DNA from: Pseudoxanthomonas daejeonensis
Lineage (GTDB): Bacteria > Pseudomonadota > Gammaproteobacteria > Xanthomonadales > Xanthomonadaceae
DNA length: 64,000 bases
NCBI RefSeq assembly: GCF_010093205.1
Contig: NZ_PDWN01000001.1
Span: 124,001 to 188,000, forward strand
Direction of reading: 5' to 3'
The notes beneath the pieces are model-generated. The model saw only the letters and a program-made list of their open reading frames with translations, ran no database searches and had not been told where the DNA came from. This document shows positions 39,569-46,595 of this stretch, in pieces. Made by a program: the position numbers and the translations under genes. The number at the start of each line of letters is the position of its first letter. Positions within the stretch are counted from its first letter, which is position 1.

Positions 39569-40735
39569 CTAGGACTTCCAGACCTCGCCCAGCGGGTCCA
39601 GCTCCATGGTTTCCATCGCCGGCGCGCGCCAGCCGAATCCACACACGGCCAAAGCACCTTCGTTCATCGAATCCAGGCCGAATGCTTCATCCAGCCATGT
39701 CTCATTGATTGCGCATGTCACGTACGCGGCGAGGCCAGCTTCGGTGGCAGAGAGATATAACGTCTGCGAAAGATGCCCCGCCTCGAGCAAGACGGCCCTA
39801 TATGCCTTGGGATGCTGCCGATACTTCCAGAAATTGCGAGCGTAACGAGGCGCCATGACCACCATTACGTGTGCATCGGCAAACCAGTCCTGAGCGGCGA
39901 CCGCGCGCAGCATGAGCTCCTGAAGCGGAACGACCGGATCGGGCAAGTGCCGCAACGCATGCGCGACTGGATCATAGTGATACAGCCCCGGTTGAACTCC
40001 AGCGACATCCCGTATCAAAAGGTACGCCTCGACCGGGTGCAGCCCGCCTCCCGAGGGACTGCTCTTCTTCAAGAAGACCGTATCTTCAGTTACCCGTACG
40101 GAGGCGTGTGCCGAGAAGACCCGCTCCAGCAACTGGGCTGTCAGCTCTAGCGGGACCGTGCGGTTCAGATCGAAGTTCCGGCAGGTGGTACGGCGGCGAA
40201 GCAACCTGTCGAAATCGACATGATTACTGCGAGGCAGGGAAATGGATTCGCCGGCCATCTCGTGGGCAATCCGCTCCGGCGGCGGCGGTCCGAGCTGGGC
40301 ACGCAGTTCTGCTGCGGTTTCTGTCCCGCCTTTCCGCATGGCCGCTACCGAGTCGGTCTCACTCCAGCGAGTGAGCCCGTGAACCAGCGCCGAAAGTGGA
40401 TGCCAATGCGCGCTCCGTAGCGCATCGTCCTGCCGCAGGTAATAGGCGTGAGCCGGGTCATCGGCCACGACCAGACCTGCGTGAACAAGACGGGCCAGAG
40501 CGAGCTGGCTTTCGTCCGGAAACGTTTCCAGTTCGACCCACTTCTGCGGGCTCAGCTGGCCGAACAATTTGCACTCTTTTGGGTCCAGTGAGTGCTCTCG
40601 ACCGGTATGGGGTGCCAGTGCGATCCAACCCATATCGCGCACCACCCCATTGCCGCCCTCCAGCAGGTTGGCCAAGTCGAAGCGCACACTTTCCCGGGGC
40701 TCCAGATAAACCACCCCACATCGCCGAATCCGCAC
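39569..40735 (-). CDS. SagB-like nitroreductase-fold dehydrogenase, putative peptide-maturation enzyme
   Basis: A 388-residue protein. The first ~140 residues form an all-helical/winged-helix-like region without a known name. The C-terminal ~220 residues are a nitroreductase/SagB (ThcOx) domain with the FMN-contact segments RRRTTCRNFDLNRTVPL, SPSGGGLHPVEAYLLIRDV, PGLYHYDPVAHALRHL and ATEAGLAAYVTCAINETWLD. SagB/ThcOx enzymes use FMN to oxidise azolines to azoles in ribosomal peptides. The SSPSGGGLHPVE element is what separates this family from ordinary nitroreductases. It starts at a GTG with GGGAG five bases upstream and is divergent (81-bp gap) from the candidate precursor-peptide gene. From memory it matches the family described as putative peptide maturation dehydrogenase. 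GC is low for the window. Confidence 0.85.
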   Translation of the reverse strand: MRIRRCGVVYLEPRESVRFDLANLLEGGNGVVRDMGWIALAPHTGREHSLDPKECKLFGQLSPQKWVELETFPDESQLALARLVHAGLVVADDPAHAYYLRQDDALRSAHWHPLSALVHGLTRWSETDSVAAMRKGGTETAAELRAQLGPPPPERIAHEMAGESISLPRSNHVDFDRLLRRRTTCRNFDLNRTVPLELTAQLLERVFSAHASVRVTEDTVFLKKSSPSGGGLHPVEAYLLIRDVAGVQPGLYHYDPVAHALRHLPDPVVPLQELMLRAVAAQDWFADAHVMVVMAPRYARNFWKYRQHPKAYRAVLLEAGHLSQTLYLSATEAGLAAYVTCAINETWLDEAFGLDSMNEGALAVCGFGWRAPAMETMELDPLGEVWKS

Positions 40736-40816
40736 AAGCGCTCCCTATGCAAGCACAATTTTCCCGCTAAGCTTTCGCCCCGAACCCATCCAAGACGGAT
40801 GGCAAAGGGGAAACCG

Positions 40817-41134
40817 ATGTCAGACAAGATTCCGGGCGCATCACCGACGCCCCTCCCTCCCGACGTCGCCGAACGCCTGCTTGACCTGCTTTCTACCGAC
40901 GATGAATTCCGCCAGCTTTTCGCAAAGGACCCGGTATCCGCGCTCCTGAAGGCAGGCTACAAGCCGAGCGACGAAGATCTGAAGCAGCTTCGGTCCAACA
41001 TGAAAGTCGGATCCCTGGCTTCCAAGGACGAAATTGCAAGCGGACGGGATGAACTCAAATCTTCGCTCACATCACTTCTCTGCATGCACCCGATCCAGCT
41101 CAATGCGGGCTCTTCCGGTCAGAAATCGGAGTGA
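40817..41134 (+). CDS. Putative modified (RiPP-like) precursor peptide with NHLP/Nif11-like leader
   Basis: A 105-residue peptide. Residues ~16-50 (PDVAERLLDLLSTDDEFRQL, then FAKDPVSALLKAGY) have the helix-D-x-x-F-R-x-L-F-x-x-D-P-x-x-A-L-x-x-A-G pattern of nitrile-hydratase-like leader peptides. A Lys/Glu/Ser-rich linker follows, then a short C-terminal candidate core with SSLTSLLCMHPIQLNAGSSG. There is one Cys and several Ser/Thr, and no Gly-Gly leader-cleavage site. AAAGGGG lies eight bases before the ATG at 40817; an in-frame ATG at 40799 is less well placed. Its 3' end overlaps the cyclase-like gene tail-to-tail by 16 bp. As I recall, this gene trio matches a defined but uncharacterised set called putative modified peptide / peptide modification cyclase / maturation dehydrogenase. 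Confidence 0.75.
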   Translation: MSDKIPGASPTPLPPDVAERLLDLLSTDDEFRQLFAKDPVSALLKAGYKPSDEDLKQLRSNMKVGSLASKDEIASGRDELKSSLTSLLCMHPIQLNAGSSGQKSE

Positions 41135-43692
41135 GAAGACAAAACCTGCGCCGGCGCAGACCTCTGCGCGTCCATGCGCCGGCGCAGGACATCTTGATCG
41201 CCTGCATCTGACTTGAGCGCAGCGATATGCGCTTGGGCCAGCCGTGAATCAACGACATTCAGGGGTTGCTGGCACCAGGAGCAGCCGTATTCGCCATAGG
41301 AACGTCCGCGATGGGAAGCCAGCCAATTGGCATTGGCTAAAGCCTCTTCTCTATTTCCTGCCAGCATGTGCGCCTCCATAAGAGCCACACGTGCCTGCAC
41401 GGGCTCCGTGTCGTCCATAAGGGGCTGCAGTATCTCTATGGCCACTTTCGGTTTCCCGTCATTCGCTGCCCGCCGCGCGCGCATAACGGCGGCCAGTGCG
41501 CTGACCGGCTTCAACGATGCGACGTCAGGCGCACCAGCCAGTGCCGCCTCGACTTGCGCAGCGAGTTTGGTATCGCCCAGACGCTGGGCGAAAATCGCCG
41601 CATACAACGCAGTCATCGCGTCTCCGCGCCGATCGGTAACGCTCTTTGGCTGGGCAAAGGCCTGCAATGAGAGCTTGACCATCCGACCAAGCTCTTCAAT
41701 GGCGACGTCTCGATCGCCATCCGACCACAGCGCCACGGCGAGCGGCATGAGACTTTGGCGAGAACGGCTGGGGAACTTATGGGAAAGCTCCACCAAACGC
41801 TCGGATTCGACGCGCGCCTCGCTCCACTTTCCTTGATCCAAATAGATCGAAACCCTGTCGAAGTAGGGCACTGAAAGAGATCGCTCGGGGGGCCAGGCTT
41901 GCTCAGCCTCCGTGAAGTTCCCCTGGGCGGCATTCCAAACGGATTTCCAGACACAAGCACTGGTCACGGAACTTTCGCAAGCAAACTTCAACGGCTCAAG
42001 CGCTCGCTTGTAGTCGTCTCGGGCCAGACGCATTCTGCCGAGATGCTCGGATGAGAGCGCGGAGAATTCGCTTTGCGGGGATACAGCCCGCGCCGCAAAC
42101 TCTTCGGCCCTTGCGTATTCGTTTAGAACAGCAAGCTCATAAGCCGCGTTGGTCTGAGCGGGGAAGAAGTCCGGATACATCTTTGCCATCTGCATCCAGG
42201 CCAACGAAATCTTTTGAGGTTCGTCGACCTGTGAGCCCCAAGAATCCAGATAGACCTGATCTCTTGGCGTCAGATTCTGGCGAAGTGCCTGGGCATGGCG
42301 CAGGAAGGGCAGGCCTTCCTGTAGGTGGTCCGTTGCATTCAGGGCGCGTGTCACGCCCAGGTGAGCAAGGGCGAACTCCGGGTCCAGAGATATGGCCTGC
42401 CCGTAGAAGCCACGGGCCTGCTCGTACTCCCCTTTCCCATACGCCTCCTGGCCCAGCGCGTAGGCTCGCAGAGCATCCAAGCTTCGTGTGGACACTTGAG
42501 GCAGGGGCTTGGAATTCGTCGCCAATTCGATCTGACCTTCGCCAAGTTTTGACCGCAGGAGCGACGTCACCCCATCTATGGAAGTCAGAACCGAATCGAG
42601 GCCAGCCCCATCCTCAGAGGCGGAATAAATGGTTTGTGCAGTCGCCGGATCTATCAGTTCCAAGCTGACACGCACCTTGCCCCCCACCTCGGAGACTGTA
42701 GGAAGGATCACGGCGCGAGCACCATCACGGATCGCAACTTCCGACGCGGTTGTCCGGTCAAGGGTTGTATCGGCGGGCCGGCGCATACGCGCCAGGCTGT
42801 CACGCACCTTCAGATCGCTCAGCACATTGACGTATCGCGACTGCTCCAGGCTGATCCGGAATGCCTGCTCCAGCGAATCGTCGAGCACGGTCTGGCCGGT
42901 GAGGTTGCGCAGGTCGCCCACCACCACCCAGTCACGCTCGGAGAACGCGATCGCCGGTTCGGGGCGGGTCATGAACCAGCCGCCCACGATCAGGCCGGAG
43001 ACCACCGCCAGCTCGGCCGCCAGCGCGATGGGGCGTCGCCAGGCCGGGATGTCACGCCGTGCCTTCGCATCGCCGCGCGGTGCGCGCAGCGGGGCCAGTC
43101 CAGGCTCGCCGACCTCGTGGATCTCCTGTATTTCCGGCAGGCCCTTGAAGTACCAGCGGCCGTGCGTGCGCCAGTGCAGCGCCTCGCCGCGCTCGCCCAG
43201 CTCGCGGGACGCACGGCGGACCAGCGGTTCGGTGATCGAGGAGATCAGGATCTGCCCGGGCCGCGCCAGCTGCATCAGGCGTGCGGCGAACGGCTTGGCG
43301 AGGCCCTCGACCTCGATCGGCTTGGCGCCGGCACTGATGGCCTCGTCGCTGTTGCGCCAGATCAGCACCTCGCCAACATGCAGGCCGGCGCGCGCCAGCA
43401 TCGGGCCGATGCGGTGCGCCTGGCCCAGCGCATCCAGGCCACGCCGGTAGTCCAGGGCGAAGCCCAGGCCGTCGAGCGGACGCTCGAACAGCAGCAGCAA
43501 ACCATCGGATCGGTCGATCAGGCGGCCGCGCCAGCGCTGCTGCAGTTCCAGCACCAGGCGGTCATGGTCGCGGAACAGGGTGGCCGCGGTGCTGTCGCCC
43601 AGCCGCTCCACCAGGCTCGTGGAATCGCACAGGTCCGTCAGCAGCAGGGTTCGCAGCTGCGGGGCGTGGGCGTCGTGTGGCATGCCGTCCAT
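41119..43692 (-). CDS. Cyclase-homology membrane protein with TPR repeats, putative peptide-modification-system cyclase
   Basis: An 857-residue protein. Residues ~10-190 form a class III nucleotide-cyclase homology domain: first metal Asp20 in LLLTDLCDST, second in DRSDGLLLLFE (Asp63), GLHVGEVL, and KPFAARLMQLARPGQILIS. A membrane segment at ~222-243 separates it from a C-terminal part. That part starts with a TolB-like/CadC-type domain (FSERDWVVVGDLRNLTGQTV to about residue 380) and continues as TPR-like helical repeats (QEAYGKGEYEQARGFYGQAI and later units) to the end. In my alignment the Lys and Asn expected in an active adenylate cyclase are Ile59 and Pro134, so activity is doubtful. GC is high in the 5' third and clearly lower in the rest. 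A cNMP-binding GGDEF gene ends 10 bp upstream. Confidence 0.82.
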   Translation of the reverse strand: MDGMPHDAHAPQLRTLLLTDLCDSTSLVERLGDSTAATLFRDHDRLVLELQQRWRGRLIDRSDGLLLLFERPLDGLGFALDYRRGLDALGQAHRIGPMLARAGLHVGEVLIWRNSDEAISAGAKPIEVEGLAKPFAARLMQLARPGQILISSITEPLVRRASRELGERGEALHWRTHGRWYFKGLPEIQEIHEVGEPGLAPLRAPRGDAKARRDIPAWRRPIALAAELAVVSGLIVGGWFMTRPEPAIAFSERDWVVVGDLRNLTGQTVLDDSLEQAFRISLEQSRYVNVLSDLKVRDSLARMRRPADTTLDRTTASEVAIRDGARAVILPTVSEVGGKVRVSLELIDPATAQTIYSASEDGAGLDSVLTSIDGVTSLLRSKLGEGQIELATNSKPLPQVSTRSLDALRAYALGQEAYGKGEYEQARGFYGQAISLDPEFALAHLGVTRALNATDHLQEGLPFLRHAQALRQNLTPRDQVYLDSWGSQVDEPQKISLAWMQMAKMYPDFFPAQTNAAYELAVLNEYARAEEFAARAVSPQSEFSALSSEHLGRMRLARDDYKRALEPLKFACESSVTSACVWKSVWNAAQGNFTEAEQAWPPERSLSVPYFDRVSIYLDQGKWSEARVESERLVELSHKFPSRSRQSLMPLAVALWSDGDRDVAIEELGRMVKLSLQAFAQPKSVTDRRGDAMTALYAAIFAQRLGDTKLAAQVEAALAGAPDVASLKPVSALAAVMRARRAANDGKPKVAIEILQPLMDDTEPVQARVALMEAHMLAGNREEALANANWLASHRGRSYGEYGCSWCQQPLNVVDSRLAQAHIAALKSDAGDQDVLRRRMDAQRSAPAQVLSSHSDF

Positions 43693-43702
43693 CGTCGCCG
43701 GC

Positions 43703-44740
43703 TCAGGGTCCCGGCGACCCGAGGTCGTCGATCCAGAACGCGCGGTTCCCGCCCATGCGCTTGGCCTCGTACAGCGCCGCGTCGGCGCGCGCGTACCAGT
43801 CGTTCCAGTCCTGCTCGGGCTCGACCATGCAGGCGCCGACGCTGACCGGGCAGATGGTCGGCACGGCCTGCTGCAGTTGCAGCAGGTTGCGGGTGGTGGC
43901 GACCACGAACTCGGCGTAGCGCATCACGTCCTCGCGCCTTTGCGCCGACACCAGCAGGCAGAACTCGTCGCCGCCCAGGCGGCACGGCACGTCGTTGGCG
44001 CCGGCGACCGAGCGCAGGATGCCGGCGATGTTCTGCAGCACGCGGTCGCCGACGAGATGGCCATGGTCGTCGTTGACCTGCTTGAAACGATCGCAGTCGA
44101 CCAGCACCAGGCCCATCGATTCCTTCATGCCCAGGCGCCGGCATTCCTGCAGGTGCAGGGTCAGGCCGCGCCGGTTGTACAGGCTGGTGAGTTCGTCGGT
44201 GCGGATCAGCTCTTCGGTCTGGTTGAGCTGGTGGGTGGTGGCGTAGAGGTTGTCCAGCGCCGTTTCCAGGTCCTGGTTGCGGCGGCGCAGCTGCCGGATC
44301 AGGCTCTGTTCGTTGAGCACCACGCGGGTGATCGAGCGGCGCAGGAACTGCGCGACCAGGCCAGGATCGCGACCGACCAGCTGCTGGAATTCCTCCTCGC
44401 CCAGCTCGATCACGCGTCCGTCGCTGGTGGCCACCGCGTCCGCGCTGCGGGTGTGTTCGCCGATCAGCAGGCCCAGTTCGCCGAAGAATTCCTGCGGCCC
44501 CAGCTGCTTGGTGGCCAGGTCATTGCCGAAGTCCAGTTCGACCCGGCCATGGTCGATGACATACATGAGGTCGCCGGTATCGCCGCGGCGGAAGATGCGC
44601 TCGCCGGACCGCACCGCGCGGGCACGGCCCACCGCGGCGAAAAGATCGAACTCGCACGCAGCCAGGGCGGCGTTTCCGCCACCACTGCCATCCTGCTCGA
44701 CTCTGTCTCGGACGTTGCGCGTCACGCCGTCGCTCGACAT
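43703..44740 (-). CDS. Cyclic-nucleotide-binding-domain diguanylate cyclase
   Basis: A 345-residue cytoplasmic protein. The N-terminal cNMP-binding/CRP-like beta-barrel (residues ~30-150) has IFRRGDTGDLMYVIDHGRVE and FFGELGLLIGEHTRSADAVA, the phosphate-binding-cassette region. A coiled-coil linker follows (NEQSLIRQLRRRNQDLETAL), then a GGDEF domain with TDELTSLYNRRG and an intact GGDEF active site (RLGGDEFCLLV). The allosteric RxxD site is G-A-N-D, so product inhibition is probably lost. It precedes the cyclase-like TPR gene by 10 bp in the same direction, which suggests an operon and a possible cyclic-nucleotide to c-di-GMP relay. ATG at 44740; the frame extends upstream without homology. 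Confidence 0.88.
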   Translation of the reverse strand: MSSDGVTRNVRDRVEQDGSGGGNAALAACEFDLFAAVGRARAVRSGERIFRRGDTGDLMYVIDHGRVELDFGNDLATKQLGPQEFFGELGLLIGEHTRSADAVATSDGRVIELGEEEFQQLVGRDPGLVAQFLRRSITRVVLNEQSLIRQLRRRNQDLETALDNLYATTHQLNQTEELIRTDELTSLYNRRGLTLHLQECRRLGMKESMGLVLVDCDRFKQVNDDHGHLVGDRVLQNIAGILRSVAGANDVPCRLGGDEFCLLVSAQRREDVMRYAEFVVATTRNLLQLQQAVPTICPVSVGACMVEPEQDWNDWYARADAALYEAKRMGGNRAFWIDDLGSPGP

Positions 44741-45098
44741 CCCACGGCTCCCATACCCGGCCCCCCCCCGGATCAGCACGGAGCATACCATCGCCCCGCG
44801 TACGGAACGGGGGAAAAGCCGGCCCCCGGGCGCCGATGGTCGGACCGGAATGACCACCGGGCGATCGGAGCGGGACCCGGCCCGGCGGACGGGCCTGCGG
44901 GACCGCCGCAACCGGCCGCATCCCGGGCGCCGCGGAGTTCCTCATGGTTGCGACCCCCGTTGCCGGCCAGACGCCGGCTCCTACAGGGGTTAACGTCGGA
45001 ACTGGGGTGGCGGCGGCCTGGAAAGGGGCGGGTGCGCCCCCCCCCGGGCCCACCCGCCGCGCCCACCCCCTACTGGCGGGCGGGCCGAACCTGCGTGC
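44741..45098. other. Gene-free region with two C9 tracts and a partial repeat
   Basis: 358 bp between the GGDEF gene (promoter side) and the 3' end of aceA. It holds two runs of exactly nine C (44761-44769 and 45037-45045), several shorter G/C runs, and near 44970-44990 a fragment, CCGGCTCCTACAGGG, that recalls the end of the REP-like repeat. No credible open frame. Confidence 0.6.
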
Positions 45099-46391
45099 TC
45101 AGGCCGCGACGCGGTCGTGGAACTGTTCTTCCTCGGTCGAGCCCTTCAGCGCCGTGGTCGAGGACTGCCCCTGCTGGATCGCCTGGGTCACTGCGTCGAA
45201 ATAGCCGGTGCCGACCTCGCGCTGGTGCTTGACCGCCGTAAAGCCCTTTCCGGCAGCGGCGAACTCCGCCTCCTGCAGTTCGACGAACGCGCTCATCTGG
45301 TTGCGCGCGTAGCCGTGGGCCAGGTTGAACATCGAGTAGTTCAGCGCGTGGAAGCCGGCCAGGGTGATGAACTGGAACTTGTAGCCGTAGCTGGCGATCT
45401 CCTTCTGGAACTTCGCGATCGTCGCGTCGTCCAGGTGCTTCTTCCAGTTGAAGCTGGGCGAGCAGTTGTAGGCCAGCAGCTTGCCCGGGTACTTCGCGTG
45501 GATCGCTTCGGCGAACTTGCGCGCGAACTCCAGGTCCGGCTTGCCGGTCTCGCACCAGACCAGGTCGGCGTACGGCGCGTAGGCCAGGCCGCGGCTGATC
45601 GACTGGTCCAGGCCGTTGCGCACCTTGTAGAAGCCCTCGACGGTGCGCTCGCCGGTGCAGAACGCCTGGTCGTTGGGATCGATGTCGGAGGTCAGCAGGT
45701 CGGCGGCCTCCGCATCGGTGCGCGCGACCAGCAGCGTCGGCACGCCCATCACGTCGGCGGCCAGGCGCGCGGCGTTGAGCTTCTCGATCGCCTCCCGGGT
45801 CGGCACCAGCACCTTGCCGCCCATGTGCCCGCACTTCTTGACCGAAGCTAGCTGGTCCTCGAAGTGCACGCCCGAGGCGCCGGCTTCGATCATCGCCTTC
45901 ATCAGCTCGAAGGCGTTGAGCACGCCGCCGAATCCGGCCTCGGCGTCGGCCACGATCGGCTGCAGGAAGTCGATGCTGTCGTCGCCCTCGGCATGCTGCA
46001 GCTGGTCGGCACGCAGCAGTGCGTTATTGATCCGGCGCACCACCGACGGCACCGAGTCGGCCGGGTAAAGCGACTGGTCCGGATACATCTGCCCGGCCAG
46101 GTTCGCATCGGCGGCGACCTGCCAGCCCGACAGGTAGATCGCGTTCAATCCCGCCTTGACCTGCTGCATGGCCTGGTTGCCGGTCAGCGCGCCGAGCGCG
46201 TTGACGAAGTCCTTCTCGTGCAGGTAGCGCCACAGCTTCTCGGCCCCGAGCCTGGCGATCGAATGCTCGACCGGGACGGTGCCGCGCAGGCGGACCACGT
46301 CCTGCGCGCTGTAGTTGCGGGTGATGCCGGCCCAGCGCGGGTCGGTATTCCATTCGTGCTGGATCTGCTCGGCGGTCTTCAGCGTGGTCAT
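45099..46391 (-). CDS. aceA: Isocitrate lyase
   Basis: Splits isocitrate to glyoxylate and succinate, first step of the glyoxylate bypass for growth on acetate or fatty acids. A 430-residue enzyme with the signature catalytic loop [20 protein letters not shown], the metal-binding [12 protein letters not shown], and [11 protein letters not shown] and [12 protein letters not shown]. The ATG at 46391 ([20 protein letters not shown]) is the standard start. Downstream of aceB in the same direction with a ~200-bp gap that contains paired REP-like repeats. Confidence 0.97.
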   Translation of the reverse strand: MTTLKTAEQIQHEWNTDPRWAGITRNYSAQDVVRLRGTVPVEHSIARLGAEKLWRYLHEKDFVNALGALTGNQAMQQVKAGLNAIYLSGWQVAADANLAGQMYPDQSLYPADSVPSVVRRINNALLRADQLQHAEGDDSIDFLQPIVADAEAGFGGVLNAFELMKAMIEAGASGVHFEDQLASVKKCGHMGGKVLVPTREAIEKLNAARLAADVMGVPTLLVARTDAEAADLLTSDIDPNDQAFCTGERTVEGFYKVRNGLDQSISRGLAYAPYADLVWCETGKPDLEFARKFAEAIHAKYPGKLLAYNCSPSFNWKKHLDDATIAKFQKEIASYGYKFQFITLAGFHALNYSMFNLAHGYARNQMSAFVELQEAEFAAAGKGFTAVKHQREVGTGYFDAVTQAIQQGQSSTTALKGSTEEEQFHDRVAA

Positions 46392-46449
46392 GGTGTTTCT
46401 CCGTGGGGCCTGGTTGGTAAGCAGCGGGGAGTTATCGGTGTGCGTTTTT

Positions 46450-46475
46450 TGTAGGAGCGGGCATGACGGCGACAC
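46450..46475 (+). repeat. REP-like extragenic repeat, left arm
   Basis: TGTAGGAGCGGGCATGACGG plus CGACAC. Same family as 5120-5157, here between aceB and aceA, preceded by a T6 run. Confidence 0.8.
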
Positions 46476-46519
46476 GGGCGTCGGAATCACGAAGACGTCG
46501 CCTGTGTCGATGGCGTTGG

Positions 46520-46543
46520 GTCGCGGTCATGCCCGCTCCTACA
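46520..46543 (-). repeat. REP-like extragenic repeat, right arm
   Basis: GTCGCGGTCATGCCCGCTCC plus TACA: inverse copy of the left arm, 44 bp apart. The pair can form a stable hairpin in the aceB-aceA transcript and may protect or separate the two messages. Confidence 0.8.
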
Positions 46544-46595
46544 CAGCGGCGCTGGTCGCGACCCGGACATAAGCGGACCGGGCCGCGGGTGTCAG

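Noticed and set aside
39569-40735. Plain nitroreductase
   Set aside because: The SSPSGGGLHPVEAYLL element and the extra N-terminal region are features of the SagB/ThcOx branch, and the gene faces a leader-peptide gene.
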